NCBI GenBank assembly: GCA_963758945.1
Contig: CAVWXY010000003.1
Coordinates: forward strand, 62,001 to 126,000
Direction of reading: 5' to 3'
Source of the DNA: VAZQ01 sp963758945
GTDB taxonomy: Bacteria; Pseudomonadota; Alphaproteobacteria; Rhizobiales; Xanthobacteraceae
DNA: 64,000 nucleotides
Part shown: piece after piece, positions 16,656-25,438 of the stretch
Layout: each line of letters opens with the position of its first letter
How positions within the stretch are numbered: position 1 is the stretch's first letter
The notes under the pieces: model-generated
What the model saw: only the letters and a program-made list of their open reading frames with translations
Told to the model about the DNA's origin: nothing
The model's database searches: none
Position numbers and translations under genes: made by a program

Positions 16656-17177
16656 TCAGGCTCTTTCGAGAATCTTGTCCTGCTTGCGGAAGTGGTAGCG
16701 CGGCAGCTTGTCGAGGTCGGTCCCCGTCACCCGGATGACCCAAGCCTTCTTGGGGTGACAGGTGGAATGCATGACGCCCGGGCCGTATCCGTGCGTCTCC
16801 CCGGGGCCGATTGCATACTTACTGGTCGCGACCAGCTCGGCGTGGGCATCGCTCTCCGGGTTGACGCGCCGCCACTCGGTCATCTCGGTCAGCTCGCGCG
16901 CATTGCCGTAGATCGCCCATGAGTTGCCGTGGCTATGCGGTTTGCCGGTCTTGCCGCCTTCCTGGACGTGCGCGAGCACATAGAAGTCGGTCTCCGGGTC
17001 GTGATAGAGTTGTCGCTTGCCTACCGGCGTATCGTCGGTGAACGTGTCCGCAACGAAGGCGGGATTTTTCAGCAGCTTCGAGAGCCGGTCGGCAATCTGC
17101 GGCAGCGCCTTGGCAAGCGGATCGGCTTTGAGGATGGCGCGGGTTTCTGCGCAGAACTCATCGAGCGTATAGGCCAT
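16656..17177 (-). CDS. Cupin protein resembling cysteine/thiol dioxygenases
   Basis: A 173-residue single-domain cupin. The metal-binding residues can be placed in GKPHSHGNSWAIYGN (His-x-His) and GVMHSTCHP. The combination HxHxxSWxIYG with a later His resembles small iron thiol dioxygenases such as cysteine dioxygenase, but the overall match is only by motif. ATG 17177 has AGGGAGA 7 bases upstream and is preferred to an in-frame start at 17204. The gene is convergent with the importer operon and divergent from the sulfide:quinone oxidoreductase gene, which fits a role in sulfur metabolism. Confidence 0.65.
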   Translation of the reverse strand: MAYTLDEFCAETRAILKADPLAKALPQIADRLSKLLKNPAFVADTFTDDTPVGKRQLYHDPETDFYVLAHVQEGGKTGKPHSHGNSWAIYGNARELTEMTEWRRVNPESDAHAELVATSKYAIGPGETHGYGPGVMHSTCHPKKAWVIRVTGTDLDKLPRYHFRKQDKILERA

Positions 17178-17569
17178 CGGCGTCTCCCTGGGTGACTGCG
17201 GCATATCGAGTTCGGCGAAATGTTAACGCCTTTCCGGCGTCCGGCACAATCGGTCGTGCCCGTGAGTGGAAGCGATAATCGCGCCCGGAACGTATCCCGC
17301 CCCCCCTCGAATCGGGACGCGCTCCGGCTATTGTCGAGCGGCGCATGTTCTCGATTATGAACCGGCGCCCGCTTCGCCGAACCATGCGCGAGCATTGCCG
17401 GCCAAGCTGAAAAGCTCCATGATGAATACTGAAGGGTGCGCATCCAGGGCATGCTGCCTTCGCGGGTTCGAGGGCAGTCCCGATCGCGATCGGCCTCAAG
17501 CGAGCTCGAAGCTCGCGTGGGACGCCGCGGCGGCACCCAGAAGCAAGAACCGAGCACAGGGTGGGTACA
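17178..17569. other. Divergent control region of the cupin and SQR genes
   Basis: A 392-base gap between two genes that read outward. It must hold both promoters. No convincing -35/-10 pair, operator or small gene could be picked out by eye. Confidence 0.45.
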
Positions 17570-18817
17570 ATGGCGGGCCCAGCACATCACGAGGTTCTCA
17601 TCATCGGTGGCGGCACCGCGGGCATCACGGTCGCAGCAATCTTGAAGCGCCGGGCGCCGGGCGCCGACGTTGCCATCGTCGAGCCGGCCCAGGATCACTA
17701 TTATCAGCCGGCATTCACGCTGGTCGGCGCCGGCATCTATACGCTGGCGCAGACGCGTCGCGCAGAAGAAAGCCTGATACCGTTCGGCGTTCGATGGATT
17801 CGGGACGCTGCCCGAAGTTTCGAACCGGAGAAGAACACGGTTCAGCTGGGAAGCGGCGACGCTCTGACTTACGACTACCTCGTCGTGTGCACCGGCGTGA
17901 AGCTCGACTGGGGCAAGGTCGCGGGGCTTGCCGAGGCTCTCGACAAGAACGGCGTATGCAGCAACTACTCCCCCGCGCACGTGAACTACACCTGGGAATG
18001 CCTGCAGCGCCTGAAGTCCGGAAGCCGTGCCGTGTTTACGCAGCCGCCGCTGCCGTTCAAGTGCCCGGGTGCGCCGCAGAAGATCGCCTATCTCGCCGCC
18101 GACCGCCTGCGCCGGCAAGGCATTCTGAAGGACTGCAGCCTGCACTTCTACACCCACGCGCCGACGATTTTCGGCGTTCCGTTCTTTGCCCGCGAACTCG
18201 TCAAGGTCGCGGCGCGATACGGCATCGAGGTGCATTATCAGCAGAACCTGGTGGCGGTGGACGGCGCAGGGAAAACCGCGACGTTCGAGTCGGTCGGCGA
18301 GCAAAACAAGGGCGAACGCACCACCGTTCCGTTCGACCTGCTGCACGTTTCTCCGCCGCAAAGCCCGTCAGAGGAAATCAAGTCGAGCCCGCTCGCCAAC
18401 CCGGCGGGTTGGGTCGAAGTGAACCAGAACTCGATGCAGCACGTGCGCTATCCCAACGTGTTCTCGCTCGGAGACGTCTCGTCCACCCCGAATTCGAAGA
18501 CCGCAGCGGCGGTGCGCAAGCAGGCGCCCGTGGTCGCCCGCAACATTCTCAGCATGATGGGAAAAACGACCGTCGAGGGCGGATACGACGGCTATGCGTC
18601 GTGTCCGCTGACGACGGCCTTCGGCAAGACCATTCTCGCCGAGTTCATCTATGGCGGGAAAGTGACGCCCACCCTGCCGTTGAATCCCGCAAAAGAGCAC
18701 TGGGTCGCCTGGTGGATCAAGGTGACGGGCCTGCCGCTGATGTACTGGCACTACATGCTGAAGGGCCACGTCTGGTTCCCGCCGCACAACACCGCGTTCA
18801 AAGGCGATGCCGTGTGA
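17570..18817 (+). CDS. sqr: Sulfide:quinone oxidoreductase, type-II-like
   Basis: A 415-residue flavoprotein that oxidises sulfide to persulfide sulfur and passes electrons to the quinone pool at the inner membrane. The FAD dinucleotide motif is IIGGGTAGIT (residues 11-20). The two redox cysteines of the mitochondrial-type (SQRDL-like) family can be placed as C165 in PFKCPGAPQK and C345 in YDGYASCPLTT. The C-terminal MYWHYMLKGHVWFPPHN is the hydrophobic/amphipathic membrane-docking part. ATG 17570 follows AGGGTGG; an in-frame GTG lies at 17561. It is divergent from a thiol-dioxygenase-like cupin. A generic FAD/NAD-binding oxidoreductase is the alternative, but the cysteine contexts favour SQR. 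Confidence 0.88.
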   Translation: MAGPAHHEVLIIGGGTAGITVAAILKRRAPGADVAIVEPAQDHYYQPAFTLVGAGIYTLAQTRRAEESLIPFGVRWIRDAARSFEPEKNTVQLGSGDALTYDYLVVCTGVKLDWGKVAGLAEALDKNGVCSNYSPAHVNYTWECLQRLKSGSRAVFTQPPLPFKCPGAPQKIAYLAADRLRRQGILKDCSLHFYTHAPTIFGVPFFARELVKVAARYGIEVHYQQNLVAVDGAGKTATFESVGEQNKGERTTVPFDLLHVSPPQSPSEEIKSSPLANPAGWVEVNQNSMQHVRYPNVFSLGDVSSTPNSKTAAAVRKQAPVVARNILSMMGKTTVEGGYDGYASCPLTTAFGKTILAEFIYGGKVTPTLPLNPAKEHWVAWWIKVTGLPLMYWHYMLKGHVWFPPHNTAFKGDAV

Positions 18818-18840
18818 TCGGTCGAGGGCATCGACCGTCA
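18813..18840. terminator. Stem-loop between convergent SQR and Bug genes
   Basis: GTGA-T-CGGTCGA, loop GGGCA, TCGACCG-TCAC forms an 11-bp stem with one bulged T. It overlaps the stop codon of the SQR gene and lies 26 bases from the stop of the convergent Bug gene. There is no U-tract on either strand, so it may act as a weak bidirectional terminator or transcript end protector. Confidence 0.45.
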
Positions 18841-18865
18841 CTTCCGGCATTCATGATCGCACGAC

Positions 18866-19831
18866 CTACTCCATCGTGATGCCGAGGTCACGCACCACGC
18901 GGGCGAAACTGTCGCGCTCCCTGGCGAGGAACGCCGCCACGTCCGGCACGGCGGGCATTTCCACGCCTTGCGCGGCATAGAGCTCGCGGAGCTTGGGATC
19001 GGCCAATGCCAGCGCGGTCTCCTCGCGCAACAAGGCGAGCACCTCCGCCGCCGTGCCCTTGGGGGCGAGCAGCACGTTCCAGCTAGCCAGATCGAAATCG
19101 GTCATGCCCGCTTCCTTGAAGGTCGGTACGTCCGGCAGCGCGGAGGAACGCGCCTCCCCGGTCACCGCCAGAGCCTTGACGACGCCGGAATTGATCGCGG
19201 CCTTGGCGGCGGCGAGGCCGGCGTAGAACATGTCGATATGGCCGCCGACCACGTCGGCCACCGCCTGCCCCCCGCCGCGGTAGGGGACATGCACGACCTC
19301 GAGGCCATTGAGCCGGTTGAACCACGCTCCCATGATATGGGGCGGGCTGGCGATGCCGCCGCCATAGGTGAATTTTCCAGGCCGGGCGCGCAGCTCTTCG
19401 ATCAGCTCGCGCAGATTGCCGGCGCGGATGTTCTTCGAGGTGATCAGCACCAGCGGCACCAGCCCCGTCACCGCGATCGGCTCGAAATCGTCGAGGGAAT
19501 ATTTGATGGTCTTGGAGAGCTGCGGCACGATCACCGTCTCGGACGCGTAGCCGACATAGAGCGTGTGGCCGTCGGGATTGGCGCGCGCGGCGACGGTCGC
19601 GCCGATGGTGCCGCTGCCGCCCGGCTTGTTGAGCACGACCACGGACTGGCCGAGGCGATCCTGGAATTTCTGCGCCAGCGCGCGCGCCACGAGGTCGGTC
19701 GAGCCGCCGGCGCCGTAGGCCACCACGATCTCAATGGTACGGCTGGGATAGCGGGTAGCCTGCGCCAGCGCCGGCGTCGCAGCCGACGCTACGATGACGG
19801 CGAGCATCGCCCGCCGCAGGAGCTTGCGCAT
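18866..19831 (-). CDS. Bug-family (tripartite tricarboxylate transporter) binding protein
   Basis: A 321-residue periplasmic binding protein. The signal peptide is residues 1-23 (cleavage after ALAQ). Family motifs are YPSRTIEIVVAYGAGGSTD, VVLNKPGGSGTIGA and HVPYRGGGQAVADVVGGHID. Bug proteins capture carboxylates for TctAB-type transporters or sense them; no TctAB membrane genes are in the window, as is common for these highly amplified proteins. It follows the ThDP-enzyme gene by about 105 bases on the same strand and may bind that pathway's substrate. Confidence 0.88.
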   Translation of the reverse strand: MRKLLRRAMLAVIVASAATPALAQATRYPSRTIEIVVAYGAGGSTDLVARALAQKFQDRLGQSVVVLNKPGGSGTIGATVAARANPDGHTLYVGYASETVIVPQLSKTIKYSLDDFEPIAVTGLVPLVLITSKNIRAGNLRELIEELRARPGKFTYGGGIASPPHIMGAWFNRLNGLEVVHVPYRGGGQAVADVVGGHIDMFYAGLAAAKAAINSGVVKALAVTGEARSSALPDVPTFKEAGMTDFDLASWNVLLAPKGTAAEVLALLREETALALADPKLRELYAAQGVEMPAVPDVAAFLARERDSFARVVRDLGITME

Positions 19832-19936
19832 CGTTTCCTCCCTCCGCCCTGCTGCCGAGAGCTTGTGAAAATGCCTAGCGCGTTGCCGGCCGTGGTGCCG
19901 GCGATTTGCACGCTCGCCGGGATGAGACCATGGAGA

Positions 19937-21694
19937 TCACAACCGGGTCACCCGCGCGTGCAGTATCGCCGCGCGGCCGCCGCGCACCGCATTGACGCAG
20001 CGCGCGAGCGCCGCCGGCACATCGGCCGGATCGCTGACCTTCTCGCCGTAGGCCCCGAACGCCTCGCCGACCTTGGCGAACTCGACATCGGGCGCCAGCT
20101 CGGCCTCGAACTCGTTTTGCGCCTTGGCCTCGCCCGACGGGAACACCCGCAGCGTCGATTCCTTGACCGCCGACCAGCCGGAATTGTCGAGCACGATCGA
20201 CAGGATCGGAAGCTGGTACTGCCGCGCCACCGCGAACACCGAGCACGGGCTGCCGAAATAGAAGCTGCCGTCGCCGACCAGCTGCACCATCATCTGCGCG
20301 GGGGCGGCCAGCTTGGCGCCGAGCGCCATGGCTCCGGACCAGCCCAGCCCGCCGCCGCCCGAGCGCATCACGGTGTTGGGCAGCGGGCGCCGAAGCTGCA
20401 TCAGCGCGGCGCCGGCGTTGCGCACACCTTCGTTGAAGACGATGTCGCGCGGCTCGAGCAGCCGGTCGAGCTCGGCGAACAGGTAGTGCAGATTGATTGC
20501 GTCCAGCCCGCCCTTGTCGGCGGCGAGTTGCTTCGCCCGTGCGAGCCGGGCGTCGCGCTCGCCGGCAAGCCGAACGACGCGTGCCGCGGCGGCTTCGTTG
20601 GAGCGCGGCGTCGCCCTGCGCCGCAACTCCGCGAGCAGCTGCTCCAGGATGCGCGCGCTGCCGCCCTGCATGCGCAGATTGCCGGGGAAGGTCCACATCG
20701 GCGAGGCCGGCTTGAGGATGTCGACGTCGATATGGGCCCAGAAGGTGGTCTCCTTGGCGGCCACTTCGCTCGGGAACCACGGCACGTCCACGTCGACCAG
20801 GATGCCGACGTCGGCCTGGGGCAGGTGCTTGTCGGGCGCAAATCCGACAAAGCAAGGGCTGTCGTGGGAGATGTTGTTGGTCATGTTGGATTCGAACACG
20901 GCGATGCCGGCGAATTCGGCGAGCTCGGCGATCAATTCGGCGGCGCGGACGCTGCGTCCGGCATAGCCGGTGATCAGGATGGGATGCTCGGCCGCAATGA
21001 GCCGGTCGGCGAGCTCCGCCACCAGTGCGGCGTCGGCCATGCTGCCCGCCGCGCGGCCGTATTGCTCGGCGCCGTAGCTCCGGATCTCGTCCGCATTCCA
21101 GCTCTGGGTGAGCGTCTCGCGCTGCATCATGAGGTAGACCGGTCCCTGCGGCTCGCTTTGCATGATGGAATGGGCGCGCCGCAACGCTTCCTTCACCACG
21201 ACGCCGGAGGGAAGGGTCCATTCCCACTTCAGATAGGGGCGCACCAGGCTCGCCTGGTCGAACGGCTCCTGCACGAAATGCACGTAGGTGTCGCGCGAGC
21301 CGACCAGCTCGCCCGAGGTGGTGAACGGCGCCTTGCCCGCCATCAGCAGCACCGGCAGCCGGCTGCGGAAGATGTTGTGCATGGCGGTCGCGGTGTTGGC
21401 GGTGCCGACGTCGACATGCACGAGCACGCCCTGGCCGCGCCCGGTCACGAAGGCATAGCCCGCCGCCATGTGGGCGGCGGTGTTCTCATGCGGACAGCGG
21501 ATGATGGTCGGCAACGCGTCGCCGCGCTTTCGCCGGTGCGCGATCTCCTCGATGATCGGCGCGTGATCGGTACCGAAATTGCAGAACAGATATTCGATCC
21601 CGAGCTCGCTCAGTCCCTCGAGGAAGAAGTAGGCGGTCGAATAGTTCGGGCTGTTGCTCTGGCGATCGATCGTGCGGCGCGCGGCTGTTTCCAT
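19937..21694 (-). CDS. Thiamine-diphosphate enzyme of the acetolactate synthase / decarboxylase family
   Basis: A 585-residue three-domain ThDP enzyme. The N-terminal Pyr domain has the catalytic Glu in RCPHENTAAHMAAGYA near residue 69. The central domain follows, and the C-terminal PP domain has the metal/ThDP motif GDGSFYFGSPCSVF ending near VLDNSGW. The overall type fits the acetolactate synthase large subunit group that also includes benzoylformate decarboxylase and oxalyl-CoA decarboxylase; the substrate cannot be told from sequence. No small regulatory subunit is adjacent, which argues against branched-chain amino acid synthesis. It sits between an acyl-CoA synthetase gene and a Bug binding protein gene on one strand, pointing to catabolism of an imported 2-oxo acid or acyl-CoA. 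Confidence 0.8.
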   Translation of the reverse strand: METAARRTIDRQSNSPNYSTAYFFLEGLSELGIEYLFCNFGTDHAPIIEEIAHRRKRGDALPTIIRCPHENTAAHMAAGYAFVTGRGQGVLVHVDVGTANTATAMHNIFRSRLPVLLMAGKAPFTTSGELVGSRDTYVHFVQEPFDQASLVRPYLKWEWTLPSGVVVKEALRRAHSIMQSEPQGPVYLMMQRETLTQSWNADEIRSYGAEQYGRAAGSMADAALVAELADRLIAAEHPILITGYAGRSVRAAELIAELAEFAGIAVFESNMTNNISHDSPCFVGFAPDKHLPQADVGILVDVDVPWFPSEVAAKETTFWAHIDVDILKPASPMWTFPGNLRMQGGSARILEQLLAELRRRATPRSNEAAAARVVRLAGERDARLARAKQLAADKGGLDAINLHYLFAELDRLLEPRDIVFNEGVRNAGAALMQLRRPLPNTVMRSGGGGLGWSGAMALGAKLAAPAQMMVQLVGDGSFYFGSPCSVFAVARQYQLPILSIVLDNSGWSAVKESTLRVFPSGEAKAQNEFEAELAPDVEFAKVGEAFGAYGEKVSDPADVPAALARCVNAVRGGRAAILHARVTRL

Positions 21695-21782
21695 GGGAGG
21701 TCCGATCCTGGGCGATGACGCGAAAGGTTATGCCATCCGTTCTTGCTTGGCGAGGCGGCGCGCGTGTGTCCCGGACGCGGCG

Positions 21783-23402
21783 TCACGCCTGCTGCCGCAG
21801 CAATCGTCGGATCACCTTGCCGGTGGTGGTCATCGGCATATGCTCGATGAAAGCGACCTCGCGCGGATATTCGTGCGCGGAAAGCCGGACCTTGACGAAG
21901 CGTTGGATATCGGCGGCGAGCGCGTCCGACGGCGCATGTCCGGATTTGAGCACGACGAAGGCCTTGACGATCTCCGTGCGCACCGGATCGGGCTTTCCCA
22001 CCGCCGCCGCCAGCGCCACCGCGGGATGCCGGATCAGGCAATCTTCGATCTCGGTCGGGCCGATCCGATAGCCCGCCGAGGTGATCACGTCGTCGTCGCG
22101 CCCGATGAAGCGCACGTAGCCGTCGTCGTCCGCGACCCCCTGATCGCCCGTCGTCATCCAATCGCCGACGAACTTGTCCTGCGTCGCGTCGGGCCTGCCC
22201 CAATATTCCAAGAACATCACCGGGTCGGGCCGCGCGATCGCGATCTGGCCGAGCTCGCCGGGCGCGCATCGCACGCCGTCCGGCCGGATCACCGCGACGC
22301 GATGGCCCGGCACCGGCTTGCCGATCGCGCCGGGCCGCGACACGCCGATGGCGGCGCAGGAGGCGAGCACGAGATTGCATTCGGTCTGGCCGTAGAACTC
22401 GTTGATGGTGAGGCCGAGCGCGGACTTGCCCCATTCGTAGGTCTCGGCGCCGAGCGCCTCGCCGCCGGAGCCGACTGAGCGTAGGCGCAGCGCCGCCTTG
22501 GGCGGCGGCACCGAGCGCAGCAAGCGCAGCGCCGTCGGCGGGATGAAGGCATTGCGCACGCCCATCCGCGCCATCAGGGCGAAGGCCGCCTCGGGATCGA
22601 ACTTCTCGGATTTATGCGCCACCACCGGAACGCCGTAATGCAGCGCCGGCAGCAGCACGTTGAGCAGGCCGCCGGCCCACGCCCAGTCCGCCGGCGTCCA
22701 GAACCGGTCGCCCGGCTGCGGCAGGAATTCGTGCGGGACCTCGATGCCGGGTAAATGACCGAGCAGCACCCGGTGGGCATGCAGCGCACCTTTCGGCGGC
22801 CCGGTTGTGCCTGACGTGTAGACCATCAGCGCCGGATCGTCGGCGGCGGTGGCGGTTGGCGTGAAGTCGCCGGCCGCGCGCGCGAGCAGGGCGTGAAAGT
22901 CTTCCGCGCCGTCCGCGGCGCCGTCGATCGAGAGCACGAGGTCGAGCGTGGACCGCGCATCGTGCGCGAGCTTGGCGAGTCCCAGTGCGTTGGTGATCAG
23001 GGCGCGGGCGCCGGAATCCTTCAGCCGATACGCGATCGCGTCGACGCCGAATAGCATCGCGAGCGGCAGCGCTACGGCACCGAGCTTATAGATGGCGATG
23101 TGGCTGACGGCGACCGCCGGCGATTGCGGCAGCAGGATCGCGACCCGATCGCCGCGCCCGAGGCCGCGGGCCGCGAGCACGTTGGCAAGACGGTTCGAGC
23201 GCTCGCGCAGCGCTCCGTAGCCGATCTCCTCCGCGACGCCGTCGGCGCCCACGTCGAGAATAGCGGTGCGGCCCGGCGCGATCGCAGCCCAGCGGTCGCA
23301 GGCATCGATGCCGATATTGAAATGCGCCGGGAGGCGCCATTGGAACGAGCGGTAGAGCGCGTCGTAGTCGCGCGTCGCGGGAAGGACGTGGGCGGCGTAC
23401 AT
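21783..23402 (-). CDS. AMP-forming acyl-CoA synthetase (acetyl/medium-chain type)
   Basis: A 539-residue ANL-family ligase. Motifs are VYTSGTTGPPKGALHAHR near residue 198, INEFYGQTECNLVLAS near 333, and a C-terminal part with GRDDDVITSAGYRIGPTEIE and the catalytic Lys near the end in TTTGKVIRRLLR. The pattern is closest to acetyl-CoA / medium-chain acyl-CoA synthetases. It is probably the first gene of a minus-strand unit with the ThDP enzyme (gap 88 bases) and the Bug protein. It likely activates the acid that the other two handle. Confidence 0.87.
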   Translation of the reverse strand: MYAAHVLPATRDYDALYRSFQWRLPAHFNIGIDACDRWAAIAPGRTAILDVGADGVAEEIGYGALRERSNRLANVLAARGLGRGDRVAILLPQSPAVAVSHIAIYKLGAVALPLAMLFGVDAIAYRLKDSGARALITNALGLAKLAHDARSTLDLVLSIDGAADGAEDFHALLARAAGDFTPTATAADDPALMVYTSGTTGPPKGALHAHRVLLGHLPGIEVPHEFLPQPGDRFWTPADWAWAGGLLNVLLPALHYGVPVVAHKSEKFDPEAAFALMARMGVRNAFIPPTALRLLRSVPPPKAALRLRSVGSGGEALGAETYEWGKSALGLTINEFYGQTECNLVLASCAAIGVSRPGAIGKPVPGHRVAVIRPDGVRCAPGELGQIAIARPDPVMFLEYWGRPDATQDKFVGDWMTTGDQGVADDDGYVRFIGRDDDVITSAGYRIGPTEIEDCLIRHPAVALAAAVGKPDPVRTEIVKAFVVLKSGHAPSDALAADIQRFVKVRLSAHEYPREVAFIEHMPMTTTGKVIRRLLRQQA

Positions 23403-23617
23403 GGCGGCGCAGGCTATAGCGTTTTGCGGCGCGGTGGGAACCGCTCACCCGCCGCAACAGCGCCGAGCCCAAGGGCCCGGGACCAGTCGCGTTCCGGCGA
23501 CGCCGGCGTGGGAATTGGAAGGCACGGCCGCTGGCGCGCGGCGCGACCGGCGAAGGGCAATCATCACTCCGAAAATCGGCGGTGCGGACCACCGCTGCGC
23601 CGGCGGACCGCGGGGCA

Positions 23618-24958
23618 TCATCGCCCGGCGCGCGCGTATCTCGCCGCCTTGCGCTTTTGCCGGCTGTGCTTGGTCGCGGCAACCTTGCCACGGCCCCCGC
23701 GCTTGGCAACCGACCTGTTGTGCGATTCGCCGGCTTCTTGAATGTGCGCGGGATCCGCGCCGGGCATGGGGCGACTCAGCCCGTATTTCGAGCCGTGGAC
23801 ATCCAGCCACTTCCAGACCACTTCCGCGTCGCCCTCGGCGCTGGTGATGTCGATAGCGCGACCATGGCCGTAACCGCCGGTGCGACGGCTGCCGCCGTGG
23901 AGCGAGTTGCCGGTGCTCGCCTTGAAACCGGAGGCGAGTCGCTGGCGATAATCGTCGCGGAAGGCGCTCAGCATCGACCACTGGATGCCGTCGGCGTCCA
24001 TCGCGCGGCCAGCGGCATAGAGCCGCTGTCGGAAGCTGGGGTCCATCCCGCCGATGACATAGTCTTCCAGCGCCAAGCCCATGCGTTTGGCTGCGGCCGG
24101 ATCCTTCCAGGTAAAGTCGCCGGTCGAATCGCGCTTGATGGGCTGGCGCTGATAGACCTCCCAGAGATAGTCGTCGACTTCCTCCAGGAATCCGGCGCCC
24201 GGATTGCGGCGCCGCACGACGCTCTCGCGCGACTGCGAGTCCGCGGCGTCGCTGGGTGCGAACGCGACGAAGCCGTGCACCTTGATCAGCCCCTGCGTCT
24301 CCGGAATTGCCGAGGCGAGCGCCACGCGCGGTTTGGGATTGAGGAAGCGAATGGTTTGGATCGCGCGCTGATAATAGGAGATGGGTTGGTCGGGTTGGCC
24401 GGGTTGGTCGGGCAGGTCGACGTGATCGGCGCCGCCATCCACGTCGGGTACCGGTGCGTGGAACAGCGACGGCCGGCGAACGACGATGGTCTGGTTGCTG
24501 GCGAGCGCGAAGCCCCGTGCGGCCGGCTCGTAACCGGGCGCGGCGGGTTCGACGTCGCGATTGTTCACGATGGCCAAGGCCGCGACCCCGGCGGTCAGGG
24601 CCACTGCGACCAGCTTGAACCCGAGCATGGCGTGCGGCAGCGCCGCGTTCAATACGATCGCGGGACGGCGCAACGCTGCGGCGCCGGCGGACCACGCCAC
24701 CTCCGCGAACGCCTTGGCGGGCCGCACCGCATCGGTCAGGGATATCGCGGGCCAACGCGGCACGAGGGCGATCACGCTGTCGCGCAGGGCCAGCGCGATC
24801 GCCGGCTGGCGCAGCGTCACTATGATCGCAGGTGGGCGCAGGTCCGGCGCGGGCGCCGGCCGGCGCACGACCGGCGCGGGCGGACGCGGCATCAGCACCG
24901 GCGCCGGTAATCGGATCGGCACCCGGCGCGGCGGCGCGAGCACGCGCGGATGGCGCAT
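23618..24958 (-). CDS. Membrane-anchored M15-like peptidase (D-Ala-D-Ala carboxypeptidase type)
   Basis: A protein of about 446 residues if it starts at the ATG at 24958. The C-terminal half has GYGHGRAIDITSAEGDAEV and later MPGADPAHIQ, which match the HxxxxxxD and DPxHI zinc-binding elements of M15/VanY-like peptidases. A membrane segment lies at LVAVALTAGVAALAIVN, preceded by about 110 residues rich in Arg/Pro with degenerate LRxPAI repeats. A short Asp-Gln-Pro-Gly repeat follows the membrane span. No ribosome site supports any start; ATG 24628, just before the membrane segment, is an alternative that would discard the repeat region. The C-terminus is strongly basic. It probably acts on peptidoglycan in the periplasm. 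Confidence 0.6.
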   Translation of the reverse strand: MRHPRVLAPPRRVPIRLPAPVLMPRPPAPVVRRPAPAPDLRPPAIIVTLRQPAIALALRDSVIALVPRWPAISLTDAVRPAKAFAEVAWSAGAAALRRPAIVLNAALPHAMLGFKLVAVALTAGVAALAIVNNRDVEPAAPGYEPAARGFALASNQTIVVRRPSLFHAPVPDVDGGADHVDLPDQPGQPDQPISYYQRAIQTIRFLNPKPRVALASAIPETQGLIKVHGFVAFAPSDAADSQSRESVVRRRNPGAGFLEEVDDYLWEVYQRQPIKRDSTGDFTWKDPAAAKRMGLALEDYVIGGMDPSFRQRLYAAGRAMDADGIQWSMLSAFRDDYRQRLASGFKASTGNSLHGGSRRTGGYGHGRAIDITSAEGDAEVVWKWLDVHGSKYGLSRPMPGADPAHIQEAGESHNRSVAKRGGRGKVAATKHSRQKRKAARYARAGR

Positions 24959-25438
24959 CACAGCGATTGACTGTGAGACCAAAGGAAGTCCCCCCTGCCG
25001 ATCACTTCTGGGAGGAGGCATCCCGCTTGAAGCGGCGCACGCGCAACCCTCCCCAGGGTGACAACCGCGTCGACGCCCGCACTCTTCAAGCCAGACGAGG
25101 AGTTAAGAAATCCCCAATTCCCAGACGTGATCCCCGAACGAGCAGAGAGTTGAATTGATAATTGAGGAAAAAAATTGACCTGGGCGGGACCAATTGACGG
25201 CGGCGCGGGCGGAAAAGCCAGTCTTCTCAGACACATTGTCCGGGCGTCCGCGCCGAATTTAGTCCCCGCCGGAGCCGGCGGGCCGCTCTGGACCACGTTC
25301 GCACCAGCACTCCTGCATTGCCGCCATGCCGTGCCCACGCGGGGCGCGTGATCTTTGCGGCGCGCGCGCGAGCCGGTAAACAGGTGTTTGCAACGGACCG
25401 GGCGTCACAAGGGTTCGGGCACGGGCAATGATCCATCG
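24959..25438. other. 480-base spacer without recognised gene
   Basis: It separates the minus-strand peptidase gene from the plus-strand MFS gene, so it should hold two outward promoters. One AT-richer patch around 25150-25180 (gaattgataattgagg) stands out. No gene, hairpin or repeat was recognised. Confidence 0.45.

Noticed and set aside
18968..21718. A 916-residue plus-strand open frame
   Set aside because: It is the antisense reading of the Bug and ThDP-enzyme genes, rich in Arg/His/Gly and without family features. High GC keeps such frames open.
24387..24425. Short g/t-rich tandem repeats as a regulatory element
   Set aside because: They lie in frame inside the peptidase gene and encode an Asp-Gln-Pro-Gly linker.
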